Of a stretch of DNA of 64,000 bases, positions 9,361-22,558 are shown piece after piece. Every line of letters begins with the position of its first letter. The stretch's first letter is position 1. Origin of the DNA: Chara braunii (lineage: Eukaryota; Streptophyta; Charophyceae; Charales; Characeae); NCBI GenBank assembly GCA_003427395.1, contig BFEA01000152.1, positions 747,772 through 811,771 of the forward strand, given 5' to 3'. The position numbers and the translations under genes were made by a program. The notes beneath the pieces are model-generated. The model was not told the origin of the DNA. It saw nothing but the letters and a program-made list of their open reading frames with translations, and made no database searches.

Positions 9361-11792
9361 CTATTCAATGTATTATCTCATTAAATAGATTACTTGTGTA
9401 CATTTATCATCCGAACGGGTTTTGCTCCGGAGAAGCCAGTGGAAGCACGATTGTACCCAAAAAACTAACAAAAAACAATTGTTAGGAAAAAATGTAGAGC
9501 GCATTCCGACAAATGAGAGCGTAAATTGGCTAGATGATTGGATGATCCACAAGGAGAAGCACATCCAACATCCACAAGTTGGGAAGTAACGAGACCAAGA
9601 ATTAATGTGGCAAAGAATTTGAAGCAATGTGGCAAAGTGATATCTCAGACAGATATGTAACGTAATATAAGCAATAAGATATGGGTAATGGATAAGAAAA
9701 AAAGAAAAAGACACGAAAAAGGATAAGGAGAAAACCTCATCCTTCAGGATATTCGTGAAAATAAAAAAGATATAGAGAAGATAAGGTTTCCCCCCTTACG
9801 TATTTTAGAGGGGAAGAGCGGGGGGGTGTTGATCGGTGTGCATCAGGGGGAAAGGTAAGAAATGAACTCACACCACAACAACTCTGAGTGAATGAGAAAA
9901 GGTGTGGCGAAAGAGAGAGTTATTACCTGTGGCAGCTGCGGGGAGAAGGACAGTTGAAAAAAAACAAAATCAAATTCAAATTCCGACACATGAAACAAAG
10001 AGTCGAAGGCTAAGAGTTTGAAAACTATTGTGGCGAAATTCAACATGTCTTTCTCAACCTATCAAAATTACGATAAAGAAGACAAAAAAAAAAAAAACGA
10101 TAGAAATAACAAAAAATGAAAAAATGCTAAGATAAAACGAGAAAATAGTATCAGAATGGTGGAGTGGACCACAATGAAATGGTGTTACGAATAAAAATAA
10201 AAAATAGAAATAAAACATCTTGGAATAAAACCTTTGTGTGGTTGAACGATACACACATTTCACTATCTATAGACCACACCTTTTTTAGAGAAAATAAATA
10301 TAAAAAAAAAAATTGCACCCAACTTGCACGAATATAAAATCGTTGTGTGGTAATCGTCTTTAACCGAAAATAGCGCCCGGTAAGATAGATGTATTTGGGG
10401 CAATTTTCAGTTTGCATATAACCATAATGATAGTGTGTTCTACTTAGGTGAAGTTAGATCATTGTGCGACATGACACTTATTGTATATGACATGTAGAGA
10501 ACCCTGCAGCATAACCCGGTTGTGTGTAACACGTAGATAGCCACGGAGCATGACATAAAAATTCATAGAATAACGGTTTGGGGGTGGGTGAAGGGAAGGG
10601 GCGTCGGGGGGACGGGCGGGGTGGGGCGGAGGAAATGGAGGAAAAAATACGAAAAACAAAACATAAAGGCGAGAGCTGGCATGGGGAAATGTGCAGAAAA
10701 TAAGAGAGGAATGACGATAAAAGGGAGGTCTTGCAGTCAGATTTGCAAGATGTGATAAATATTGAAAAAATTGGTGTACAAGGAAATGAAGGACAATGGT
10801 CGCAATCGAGAGAAGGAGATGCTAGAAGGGAGAAAAACAAAAGTCGGGATCAGATTTACAGGACAAAATAGAAAGAAAACGTGGGAAATAGGAATGGTGG
10901 GAGATGGAGAGGGCAAAAGACGAGGATGGTGGGAGCTGAAGAGAGCAGGAGATGAAGACGGTGGGAGATGAAGATGGTTGGGGATGGAAATCCCGAGAGA
11001 CAAAATGGTGGAAAGGATAGATGTGAGATCAAGGCAATCAATAGATGTTGACGGCGTGAGAAGTTGATGCAACGACAAGGCAATCGACAGATGGAAATGA
11101 CGAGTAATGGGTATAGATGGAAATGGCGTGAGCAGTTGATGGAACGACAAGGCTAATAAAATGTGCAAATGCTTACAAATCCAATGTTGATTGAAACAGC
11201 GAGGATAGTAATAGGCTGAACGAAGAAGGAGGGGCAAAGGAGATGGGAAGGAAGGTGAAGAGAGATAGAGAATGTGAATGAGAAACAAAAGCACGGCTAG
11301 TTGAGGGAGATTGGATCGTGAAGTGGGTGGGGAGTAGGTGAGAGAGCAACAACGGAAAATGGACATGAGCTCCCTTGGACAACGAACTCGTGACAATTGG
11401 ACTACTCTTGGTAACTGGACTTTACAATTTGGAACACTCATAATTTTAAATAATATCCAGGGACATCTTGCATTTGTCAACGTCCATCTTTGAGATCTTC
11501 GGTTCAAAAACTCCCGAAAACCCCACCCTCCGTCCTCTTCCTCGAAGAATACAAGGTATCATAAAAACTGGACTTGAAATATTGTCTACTTTGCAAATAC
11601 GCAGTGAGTTTTATCAAAACGATAATTTTCCACAGACTAATACAGTTGAAATAGTATCTGAGGTTTGACAATTTAAATTAATATTTATTTTAAAATTTGA
11701 AAAGCCATGTATTAGAATGTTTTGGAATAACTATTTTTCAGTTGCTCGTGATCTCAATGGTGCTCCTCGTGCAAATGGTCATTGGCACGCAT

Positions 11793-11802
<10 letters not shown>
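9361..11802. other. intergenic, nothing recognised
   Basis: Purine-rich on the plus strand, giving long pyrimidine-coded S/L/P ORFs on the minus strand (for example 10737-11507) with no domain. Small duplications occur near 10210-10350 (TTGTGTGGTT) and 11030-11150 (GATGGAAATG..GTGAG..GTTGATG). Confidence 0.5.
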
Positions 11803-11879
<77 letters not shown>

Positions 11880-11921
11880 NNNNNNNNNNNNNNNNNNNNN
11901 NNNNNNNNNNNNNNNNNNNNN

Positions 11922-11998
<77 letters not shown>
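11803..11998. repeat. GA microsatellite with an assembly gap
   Basis: (GA)n occupies both sides of 42 N at 11880-11921, so its true length is unknown. Confidence 0.95.
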
Positions 11999-12000
<2 letters not shown>

Positions 12001-12059
12001 AACACACACAAACACACACATATTCTTATATGGTAGTAGATTATGAGAGTAGTGTGTGA

Positions 12060-13300
12060 GTTACCAATTTACCTTCCAATGTTTTCAGGGAAGATTCATT
12101 CTTATGCACATTTAAGGAGCAGTGAGGCGTGGCTACAACCATGTATATCAACCTCGTAATCGTACGAATTGTCTGCACCTCGCTCATACTTACTGACGTT
12201 ATGGTGTTCACCACCACCGTCATCGTGTTCGTTCCCCTTTATCATCGTTGAGATCTCGGTGACACCTACTCATTCGTTGTTATGGCCTACTTACTGTTAC
12301 GGTAGTCTTTCCCATCACTAGTGTAGGCTTCTTGTTCGCCGTCTTCAAAATGCTCGTTTCCGATTGCAGTGGTGTTCATGACCTTCGTCCCGATGATGCT
12401 TGTCGATCGTGGTGGAGGTGTCAACAAAGGGCTCTCCGTCACATTTGTTATCGTGTTCGTGGTCTTCATTTGTGGTGGTCACGTAATTGGGGTGTATCAA
12501 TTCATGACCTAGTGGAAGATACATTCTTATTTTACAAATTTTGTGAGAAGTGGAGCGAGGCCGATGGTAACGGGCTTCAACTCATCGTTGCGACACTCGT
12601 CATAGTGTTGTTCTCCCTATTTGTCGTTGTGACACTGGTGCACGTCCTTATCCTTATCCCAATGTAGGTGGCTATCTATGTGGTTGCGCTGGCAATGGTT
12701 CTTCATGATCGAGCTTATCTTCTGAGACGTCGTGACAACTATCGGGATCCTGACTTGCTTTGTAAGAGTCGTTGCGGAGGTCGTCGTCCACATTTGGGGG
12801 GCTTATTCCCAATTCGCCGTGGCACTGAACCCTATCAATGCACTTTATGTGCTACTTTGCATGATCTGAAACATCTTGCTGCTCTCCGCGGTTGTTGCCT
12901 TATTCATCCTCGAAGATCGTTGCATTCAATCTTGGTGATTGTCTTCTCCATGGACAATGTATCTCCCTATGTTTTAGGGGAAGATTCATTCTCATTTTGT
13001 GCATTTGGGGGAGTAACGAGGCGAGGCAGACATTGCTCTTTGAGATCGCAAGTGAGATCTTGACGTTGCTCCGCCATCGTGGTCGAGGGAAAGTTGTTGC
13101 CCACCATTTAGATGTTGTTTATGATCATCGAGTTCTTCGTATTCATTTTGTTTTCCATTGGTTGTGCTTGTCTGGACTTCTGTGGTTATCGTATTGTTTT
13201 GGTAGTGATCATCGTCGAGACGGTCATGGTCATAGTGCTCAAAGTCGTGGTTGATTGCATATGTATTATTCGATATTACAGTGGTAGATTAATTACCATT
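12060..13300. repeat. diverged tandem array, unit about 450 bp
   Basis: The word GGAAGATTCATTCTTAT recurs at about 12090, 12505 (GGAAGATACATTCTTAT) and 12975 (GGAAGATTCATTCTCAT), each followed by a G-rich GAG..GCGAGGC segment. This indicates three units. One plus frame is unusually rich in V, L, I and H, but it is broken and matches no family I know. Confidence 0.5.
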
Positions 13301-13711
13301 CGGTGTTTTTGGCGAGTTGGAGGAGCAAGGTGGAAGATGGTTTGCTTGACTATTTATTCACGGATCTCCGCAACGGAGAGAGAGAGAGATTTAAGGATAC
13401 AAGGGAAAGGAAGGCGTGAAGGTAGGAAGATGAGAGAGAGAGAGATTCAAATGTGGATGCACTTACCTTGATAAGATACTTGCCATAGGCGACGACATCG
13501 TGATTGCTACCCCAAATGGGATTTGCCTGAACTTGGTTCGATTACCTGTCTCGTTTAAAATGGTGTTGTTCTCACACCGTTGTGGGTTGCTGCCATAAGT
13601 TGCTTTCGACTAACATCCTTCGCAGCAGTAGTGGTTGTTTTAGGGTGTTGGTACTCGGTACTCTACATTTTTCAGCAGTGAAGGGGGTGCTGCTTGGAGT
13701 ATTGATGCGCC
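13301..13711. other. spacer with short GA runs
   Basis: Short GA runs at 13375-13390 and 13430-13444. No gene seen. Confidence 0.5.
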
Positions 13712-13715
13712 TTAA

Positions 13716-13916
13716 GCCACAAGTACTTGGCCCAACTATCGGTCGCGGCGCTTTCCCGATAACACGCCACGCCTTTAGGGCTTCGGGGTACCGGACTACA
13801 ATGGCTGGAAGCGCCAACCAAAAAAAAATTAAAACGGTACCCCGGCGCTTCGGCGAAAATCGGTGCGCGGGGGGATTCCAGGCTCGACATCGATAGCTGG
13901 GCCAAGTACTGGTGGT
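13716..13916. mobile_element. TTAA-flanked MITE, 201 bp
   Basis: Terminal inverted repeats GCCACAAGTACTTGGCCCA (left) and, read from the right end, ACCACCAGTACTTGGCCCA. TTAA flanks both ends (13712-13715 and 13917-13920). An inner inverted pair GGGGTACCG / CGGTACCCC makes most of it fold back. TTAA duplications are the hallmark of piggyBac-type transposition. It has no coding capacity. Confidence 0.7.
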
Positions 13917-13920
13917 TTAA

Positions 13921-15244
13921 GAGTTGTTATCCTTTTTTAGATAACTATTGTTGTAGTTTGGATTGAGTTATGTTTTGTCCCTTTAGTATTATGCATTCAA
14001 GTACTGCTACTATTGCGTGAGCGGAGTGGTACGGAACTCTTAGCGACGTTTTGTTATTTTCTAAACACCATTACTATTGATTTCATAGCGGCCCTCTACT
14101 GTCGTTAAGCAGATTCATTTTGCCTGTTGTTTGTTAGTCTACATCGTTAATGTACTGAAGCACGGGCTATTGACGATCTATGAAGGTGCTACTGATGATT
14201 CTCATCAACAAGTAGTTGTTGGCTCCGGTGCAAGTAACAATTATCTCGTCGTGCGAGACGCTACTGCTACTGTTGTGCCATCAACTATTGTTATTGTTGT
14301 GCAATTTGCTCCTGCAATTGCTATGCAATTACGACTGCTATTGCTATGTTGTTGCTATGGTTGTGGTCCATTACTCTTATTGTTGCATTTATGAGTTACG
14401 ATCTTTGCTTTCAAACGATGTGTAGCTTATCCCAGGGAGCTAGCTGCTATTTGGAGTTAATGCTACTTGACATTGTTGCTGGGTGTCAGAGTTGCTACTG
14501 CAAATTATCTCAGCGAACTGTTGTTGCTGCGACTTAGAGGTGGTCACTTTCATTATGAACCTGCAGACTGAGGGTCTTCGGGTTTCTTATGTTTACTTTA
14601 GCGGATTGGTCTTTGGATAACAGTTACTGTAGACGGTTAGGGGTTGTTGCGACTGTTAGTGCGTTGAGATACTATGGCACTTGTGGCCCATTGACTTCAG
14701 GCCCAACAATTGCCCATCATTGCAAGACCGTATAAAATAGAAGTTGACAAAGCCCTCTCGTGCGAGTGTGCGAGTACTCTTCTTATGTCTGAGAGACTCA
14801 ATGACCTACCTTTCTTACGCTAAGTCTCGTCTAACTTGGTTCGGCGAGGAAAGCAGCAGGTGAGATCGACAACCCGTAGTCCGCAGCAAGACCTTGTATG
14901 AGATCAACTCACCGATTGTGGGAGTTATGTCGGAGCCCAAACGGGGTTCTAGACGCAGGGAACATGTATAACAAATTTTCATCCTTTCACCGTACTACTC
15001 TTTATTTGTCTGAAAGTATGATTGGAAATGCTTATTACTCTTGTTTGTTTTAATTTTATGACTTAATCTGAAGAGTTCATTGAAGATGCGTGAAACACAT
15101 ATTATTTGCGTATGAATTCAAACATAATAAATAAGGGAATGTGGGAGGAAGGTGATTTTGTTTGTGTTTGACCACGTCAACAAAAAACTGAGCTCATTCT
15201 CAGTGCAAGGGCTTGGTACTGTGTTTTATTTTTTGTATGCGGCA
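13921..15244. other. intergenic with degenerate triplet-rich stretch
   Basis: 14080-14530 is rich in TTG/CTA/GCT words (TTGTTATTGTTGTG, GCTACTGCTACTG), a decayed triplet repeat. 14700-14970 is unrecognised. Confidence 0.5.
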
Positions 15245-17085
15245 TGCCTGCCTAGTTTTCAGAGGTCAGAGCGCTCCATAAGTTGGACGGTTCGGTCGTA
15301 TGTTTCTTTTGGGGGTCCTGAACGGAGGATGAGACCCATAAGTTGGACTCCCTGATTCTTTGTTTTTTTGTGTTGTTGGACAGAGCTAGGTACATTCTAA
15401 GTCCGAGGGTATGTGTTTATTTTAGAGGGCGACACAGGCAAAGACTAGCCGCACCATAATTTGGTGCGACCAAGTAATGAGCCGTGAACTTTAAACAAGA
15501 CAAAAGTATAAAATTGGATATAATTATATATCTTATATATGTAATTTGACGGACTAAGCGCCGTAACTTGGCAAAAGTAGTTGATGACCGACTGAAATTT
15601 TAAAATGAAAGATTTTGAAGTTTGTTAGCAGAGGTATAAAATCGTTGAAATGGTATGAAAACACTTTTAAGTCATTTCAAAAGTTTCAAGTTTTTTTTTT
15701 TTTTTTTACTTTTTTTTTTCTTTCAACAGTATTGTGCCACTATAGGTCATTTCATGAGTTTCGAGTGGGATGACCCGAAACCTCTTAAATGACTTGAAGT
15801 GACTGAAGCTTCTGAAAGCGGTTTCAAGTCTCACATCCAAATGGTTGGATTGGGGCATCTGAAACTGCTTTCTAATTTTCAACCACTTCATATCATTTCA
15901 TAAGTTTTGGGTGAGGAGACCTGAAACCTTTGAAATAACATGAAGTGGTTAAAACTTTTGAAAGCGGTTTCAGGTTTCCCCATCCAAATGTTTGGGTATG
16001 GGACCTTGAAACCACTTTTAGAAGCTTCAACCACTTCATTTTATTTCAAGAGTTTCAAATGAGAAGATATGAAACCTCTTAAGTAAAATAAAGTAGTTTA
16101 AATTTTTGAAAGCGGTTTCATGTTCCTCCATCCAACCTGCGACATGAAACCGCTTTGAGAAGTTTCAACCACTTGAAGTCATTTCAAGAGTTTCCGGTGG
16201 GGACCTAAAACCTCATAAATAACATGAAGTGGCTGAAATGTCTGAAAGCGGTTTCAAGTCCCCCCATCTAAGTACCCCACACCCGTATAAAGCAGGTGAA
16301 AATGACTTGAAAAAAGAAACATTTGTTAACCTTATCTCTAAGTTGGGATATATGTCAATAGAAAAAAAAAACATAAAATAAATTAAATTTATAATATAAT
16401 ATGAAAGGTAACTTTAGGGAAGTTGGACTCATCCATAAACTGGGTGGTCTGGTCCTATGGCCATGATAACATAAATAGCAGAAAGACAGTATAAATTTGG
16501 ATATTTAAATACAATTAAGGCTTGGTTGCGGATCTTCATGAGTTAAAGTGACGTGATCATATGTTTGAAGAGAGAAGGAAGTTGTAAATCTAAGTGTTGA
16601 ATGTAGTTGTGTTGTAGAGGTTTGGCGGGCCCATAAGTTGGGGGTTGCATGGCCATGCGCGTTTGTTACTTGTCCAAGCAAGTTGGACTACCCATGAGTT
16701 GGGCAGCCTAGTCCTACGCTATATGTCACTGTTTGGGATGGGTAGCCGCACAATAAGTTGGTGAGGTATAGTCATATCCTTTTTTATTGTTTACTCAAAC
16801 AAAGTCAATACCTTCTTATAAGCTGATGTAATCCCGTTGTTTGTTGTGTGCTGAATGTCCAGGCTGACTAACCTCACCATAAGTTCGTGTGATCTAGTTA
16901 TACTAGTATGCCTTATGTCTTTTATGTAGGCACAACCTAAGTACTCCATAAGTTGGAATGTTATCGTCTAACCTTACGTTTATTGTCTTACCAGGTCAAG
17001 GCAACATAAGTTTGTTCGACATACTTATATATCTTGTGTGGGTCAGTCATGCCTATAAATTCAAATTGTGTGATCTTACACCTTA
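15245..17085 (+). repeat. decayed array of CCATAAGTTGG units
   Basis: The word CCATAAGTTGG and close variants recur at irregular ~60-75 bp steps (about 15278, 15338, 15455, 16432, 16630, 16690, 16760, 16885, 16950), usually followed by a GGTCTAGTC-like word and a T-rich tail. The array is split by AT-rich sequence and by the fold-back satellite at 15668-16262. Confidence 0.5.
15668..16262. repeat. fold-back satellite, four ~147 bp units
   Basis: GAAAGCGGTTTCA recurs at about 15813, 15960, 16107 and 16244 (spacing 147, 147, 136). Between these lies its complement (TGAAACCGCTTT) with matching arms (AACCACTTCAT versus ATGAAGTGGTT; TTTCAAGAGTTTC versus GAAACCTCTTAAA). Each unit is therefore an inverted repeat of ~50 bp arms, tandemly repeated. 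No coding content. Confidence 0.75.
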
Positions 17086-19439
17086 AGTAAGGAAGCGTAC
17101 AAGAGTAATAATATGAAATTATAACAAACTATATATACAAAAAAAAAAATTGGGGTTGGTGAGAGTTGCTTTTAACTCGCTTCTGTGTTTTGTCAGGGTT
17201 GTTAGGGATATCATTTTGATAGTTAAGTAGCTTTAAATGCTCGTCGAGTGCTAAAACTATAACCATGTTGGAATGAAAGATGTGAGAGAAACTTGGGATG
17301 AGATAAACCTAGGCTGACTGAAGGTTATGACTGGTGGTAACTCAGAATACTATCTTCAAAGAGGTACCTTGTAGGTTGTTTTTAGTTCAAATATTCAACG
17401 AAGAGTCATGATTTATTATCAAGTAAAGTCGCACTTTGCTTTACGTTTTCAATTTTGTAGAAATCTTGGCAGTTGAATTTTCCTACAGGAAGCGCTGTCG
17501 ATTTTTTCATAATATGAAGGAGTTTGTTATTTTCATACATTTTTCTTAACAAAACTGTTGTCGAAATTTTTTTAAAGTTTGAGAGTTAATCTATTTTTTG
17601 TTCGGGAAAATTTTACAATTCACTTTATTAAAGTTTATTTAGGGAAAATGTTACTTAAATTTCAAGCAAATCTCTGATACCGATTAGAAAAAGGTGAAAA
17701 GGAGGTTAGTGGAGAGGATAGGCTATAATATAAAGTGTGATCTCCATTCGTTTTAAACGTAGCATTGGTTTTGTTGGCTCATAATGTGACGCAGGTCAAT
17801 ACATTCGATTGAAGACTCGATTTGTTCGGCCTAATCCTACAAAGGATCTCTCTTTTGTTATCATTTTATAACAGGTTGGTTTATGACACGACTTCACCCG
17901 CTTCTGCATCTCAACCAAAAACCTTAGTGTCCGTAGACTTTATATGTTTTTTTAATTTTCACCCAAACTTCTTTATGAATTATAATTTTTTAAAATTGAG
18001 TATTTTTGCTATGGGATGGAGGAAAACGACATAACGAGGGGGGTATGAGTTGCAGAGAACGGTAAAGTTGACTCCCTTAGCGTGTAGGATGTTGTTATTC
18101 AAATTTTGTGTGTGATCACGTGTATGCATGAAAGTTAATGGATTGAGTATTGGTGATTATTTGTGTATTTTATGAAAAACTGATAGACAAACCACATCAA
18201 TATTTGTGAGAATCATCGTCTTATGTAACACAACCCCTTCGTCTGAGTGGTTGAACTATTTCATTTCACGTGATTTTTGTGACCAAGGGCATATGTATGC
18301 ACATATGTGCGCAACACCCATGACTAAGTATACATCTATTTATTATTTAAACAAATGGTTTGGACGTTGGTCCTGAACCTAAAATTTGAGATCCTTATCT
18401 GAAACATTCCAGGTTTCGGTTCAAGCATAAAAGCATTTCCCCTATGTGTTGAAAATTTGTGTTTCGTCTATTGTAGCGCTCATTTTAATGGTTGGAGCTG
18501 TCACGAGGGTTGAACGGCTCATCCTTCAATCATTTTATATCGTGAAGAAAACTTTCTTCACAATATTTTGTTTCTGACACTTGAGTATCGTGCGCAATAC
18601 TTAAACTCGTGAAGGTTTGCGCGATTGTGGGTAACGAGTGAAGTGTTGTATTAACATTCGAATGATTGTATACGCATAATCGAATGTCGTGGTTTCCTTC
18701 ACATCTACATTCCTTTTAAACATTTTCAAGCGGACCACGCCATAATAAGTTACGGGTCGGAACACTCGCAAAATGGACTAGAAGTGATTTAACCGTTTTT
18801 CTTGTATCTGATTATCATAGCTAGCGCATGCATGTGCTAAGAATATGCCAAGGCCTATGAACGTTTACACATCCACGAGCACGCGACTGTTTAGCTTCTT
18901 GTTCAAAAAATATTTTGGTGGAACAATAAAGTTATGGGTAGAAGGGTTAGTGTGTTGTTGGTGGTGCGCCAAACAACTTACCACTAATTTAAATTATTTT
19001 TTACCCTCAGCATCATCTTACCGTGTCCTGCTTTGGGGCATAGTAGGGTGCAAAAGACGGTGGGGTGCTCGATCTGCTTCTGAGCTTATTAAGGGTAATA
19101 AGAGATGACCCTTCAATGCTCGAGTTAACCCGCAACCAAGTGTCGAGTGCCAACGCATGTTTCATGGGGGATCGCACAGTTATAGGCACCACACAATACT
19201 CTATCATTGTGACTGCTCGTGTATTCTCACATGACTAGTCAATATGATGAGGCTTGAACCACCTCGTTATTTATACAAAGTCTTGTGTGAGGCGCCTGCC
19301 CGCTCACACATAAAAACATTTACAAGCGGGAAAGGATACTAGGCACGATTTGCACATGAACTTGAGTTTTCAATGAGAAAGTGCATCTCGTGGTTAGATT
19401 AGTCGTCCTAGTTGATCAGCTTAAAATCACGTTCGAGAG
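17086..19439. other. intergenic, nothing recognised
   Basis: AT-rich unique-looking sequence. A small near-palindrome GTGAAGAAAACTTTCTTCAC lies at about 18550-18570. No ORF with recognisable content. Confidence 0.5.
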
Positions 19440-19860
19440 ATCAGCTTATCGGACGACGATTCATACACAGGTCCGATTTGGGCGCTAACCACACGTACCC
19501 TGTATGCTACAACGAACGAGAAACACCCTCAATTGAGTCACCTCTGCAATTGCATATGAAAAACTTTCACATGTGGTTCGGTAGCATCACGAGGATACGC
19601 CTACCTAAGGGATGGTGACAACTCTCGAGAGTGAAGGTAAGTTGTGCCTCGCGTGGTCTTATCCTTTTGTAGGGGTTCGTGAGAGGTATGGCTAGCGCAC
19701 TCGGATCGGAACGACAACCCTTTCCGAAATAGTAATGTAAAATCCTACGTGATGAGGTCAGAAGTTTCCCCATACGAAACCGATGCTTAACAGTGTTCAC
19801 GTTAAGCAAAGAGGACTGTGGAAGTGAACGAGGATCAATGAACGATCTCAAGTAATTGAA
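19440..19860 (-). repeat. dispersed ~350 bp repeat, copy 1
   Basis: Read on the minus strand it shares AGTTGTCACCATCCCTTAG, CGAGCTACCGAA-like, ACATGTGAAAGTTTTTCATA, GCAATTGCAGAGGTG and TTTCTCGTTCGTTGTAGCAT with 20930-21310 and 30880-31200. Identity unknown; it could be the end of a retroelement. Confidence 0.6.
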
Positions 19861-20929
19861 AACTTTAGTTCATTATATTTCAAACAAAATCTGAAGTCTT
19901 GTTGTCATTCAGAGGTAAAGGATATTGTGGACACTACTAATGAAGGAAGATTGTTGTCCTCATAAAGAACAAATCCGCTATGGGGCCGTTAAAGGCATTT
20001 TTGCATGTTGCCCCGGCAAGGCAGCATCCTCTTCTGCCTATGCAAAAACCATCTGCGCATAAGCACGGTGTTATTGCTTGTGTTGGACCTGCATTTATGA
20101 CATTTGCGAAAAGAAAGGTTGCAACATCTTTTGGCTAGCAATATTGCAGTATGTATTCATATATTCCTAAAGTGTCTGACAAAAGACATGACATTCATGC
20201 ATAATAGGAGAGCATCAATAAATAATATATAAAAGACAAAAAGCAAAATGCAAACATAAATGGAAAAAGTATACTCAATAAATGATACTCGGGCATACGA
20301 GAAAGCCGCAAAAAGGAAAAAAACGTGCATCCTCCTCCTCCCATTTTCGTCGTGTAGGTTATCCACCTCCCCTTGTTCCTTCTCGTCCGCACCTGTGGTC
20401 CACATGGCATCCGTCTTCCCTTTTCCTCCTTGTTCTCTCCTCATGGTCCACATGGCCACCCTCTCCCCTTCTCCCTCTCCGGGTGCGCTCTTATCCACGT
20501 GGCCGTCTACGCCCTCCCCGCAGTCTGATTTCAACAAACAATAAAATACGATCGATAAGTTTATCGGTTTTATTTTCAAGATATCTGAAAAAGACCGATA
20601 AAGTTACCGGTTATGTCCCCCCTCCCTCTCCACTTCTTCCTCCCCAACCACGTCGTCTCCCCTCGTGTTCCAATTTCACTTACCATGAAAGCAAGACCTC
20701 ATATTTTCGGAATATTAAAAATTACCGATAAAGCAGTTACTTTTGTTTCTCAGTCCCTTTCCACTTCTTCCTTTCCAATCGTGTTTGTGGTCGACGTGAC
20801 CATCTATGCTCCGAATACCCCTAACTGGTCACCGCTCATTGTTTTCTTTTTTTCAAATTTCGCAAGGAATTTTGATATAATCTTGACCCAAAAGTTGTTC
20901 ATGGTAGCGGTTTTGAGCGCATCCTGCAG
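19861..20929. other. intergenic, nothing recognised
   Basis: Short overlapping ORFs at 20157-20731 on both strands are C/T-rich and match no domain. Confidence 0.5.
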
Positions 20930-21310
20930 AGGGGACCGTCCCGGTCGCGTCATGCAGGGTTTGGCAGGGCTTCGTCACAAAGTATTGCCACTCCGACCGA
21001 GTACGTCAGCCATACCTCTTGTGAACCCATACGACAGAATAGGGTCCCGGGAGGAACAACTTACCTCCACCAATGGGAGTTGTCACCATCCCTTAGCTGG
21101 GTTTATCCTTGCCGAGCTACCGAATCACATGCGAAGATTTTTCGTATGCAATCGCAAAGGTGGTCTGGCCGAGGGTGTTTCTCGCTCGCTGTAGCATAGG
21201 GGGGTGTACGAGGTTAACGCCCGAATCCGATCTGTGTGTGAATCATTATTCGAGGCGTTGATCTCTCGGACGCGACCCTACGTCGGTCGACTATAACAGT
21301 CAAATTTAAC
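20930..21310 (+). repeat. dispersed ~350 bp repeat, copy 2
   Basis: Plus-strand copy: AGTTGTCACCATCCCTTAG, CCGAGCTACCGAATCACATG, GCAATCGCAAAGGTGGTC, TTTCTCGCTCGCTGTAGCAT. It is inverted relative to copy 1, which lies 1.1 kb away. Confidence 0.6.
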
Positions 21311-22139
21311 CACTTGATAAATCTTGTGAAAAATAAAAATTAAACTTTGTACGTAAATCGCGCCTAGTCTTTTTTTCAACATTTGACCCATAACTTTCAA
21401 TGAAAGAATTAGATGAGTACTGCACACGAGACTCTCAATAAATATTGTGGCGACTCATGCCTTAGTCATATCGACTAGCCATGCATGGATGCGCAAGCAG
21501 TCACGACGATGATGTACTATGTAGTACGCATAATTATGTGGCCCTTGACGGTCTCGAGGGTCGCTTTCGACACTTAATCTCTTGACGCTAGACAGTTGTT
21601 AAGGCGGTTGTCAATCCTACCCTTCTCTGCACCCTACGCAAATGAGCGGTAGGCGAGCTTCAGAGTTGGACACCCCTAACAATGAAAGTGAGGTTCCATC
21701 ATTTGAGGCGTAAAAACAAGTCAAGGGGTTTGACTTAGACAATTGCTACGGACCTTAACGTCCAACTATAAACTTTTTAAGAAGTAAAGGATACAAAGGG
21801 ATTTTCCTTTTCTCTTAATACGAATCTCTTTAATCATTACGCATGATCTCAATGAGTCATGCAGACACGAGAAACAAAAATATAAGAGGTTATGAGATAC
21901 AAGACGATCACTCTCACAATCACAGTGTGACTTCCTTAATATATGATCGCAAACAAAATCAAATCAGGATTTCGACCCACAAGACGTGCGTGCAATGACA
22001 TCAAGGATTCAACAACAACAACCCACACACTACACGGGGTCAACATCAACCACTCTCTGCACTCACACCCCTTTGCCTTATCCACACAACCTTTGTCCAA
22101 CCCTCCAAAATAAAACACTAGTCATTTTTAAATGACAAT
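21311..22139. other. intergenic, nothing recognised
   Basis: No repeat or gene recognised. Confidence 0.5.
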
Positions 22140-22143
22140 TTAA

Positions 22144-22554
22144 ACCACAGGTCCCCCCGCCACCGAAAACCCCTAGTCCCTCTGAGTTAGGGCCGGGTTG
22201 TACGGAGGGGCGGCGACCGTACGAAGATCCCGGGTTGTACGGAGGCCGACGGGTCCAATCCCGTCATTTTGCAAGCGGCAACTTTGCCGATTTTTTGTGC
22301 TTAGAAGAAGTCATGAAAATATCTGAAAATTTGAGGGTCCGTAGATTACGTCGTCATCTTTCAGGAAAAAATATCAGGAAAAAAAAATTCATTTTGACAG
22401 TGAAATATTCGTCGCGCCGATTCGGTTAATTTCCATTTTTTGTCGCAAATTTCGTACGGAGGCCCGCCCGGTTTTCCACGCTGTACGACCAGTACCCATC
22501 GTGAAACGGCGCTACCGGTACCCCGAGGTTTTTGACGTCAGGGGGACATGTGGT
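22144..22554. mobile_element. TTAA-flanked MITE, 411 bp
   Basis: Ends ACCACAGGTCCCCCCGCC and, from the right, ACCACATGTCCCCCTGAC, with TTAA at 22140-22143 and 22555-22558. It is the same family as the elements at 13716 and 60333. The interior has GTACGGAGG repeats and an AT-rich core and is non-coding. Confidence 0.75.
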
Positions 22555-22558
22555 TTAA

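Noticed and set aside
8663-11507. Long minus-strand ORFs of 118-256 codons
   Set aside because: They are S/L/P-rich translations of purine-rich and GA-repeat DNA, with overlapping frames equally open and no domain.
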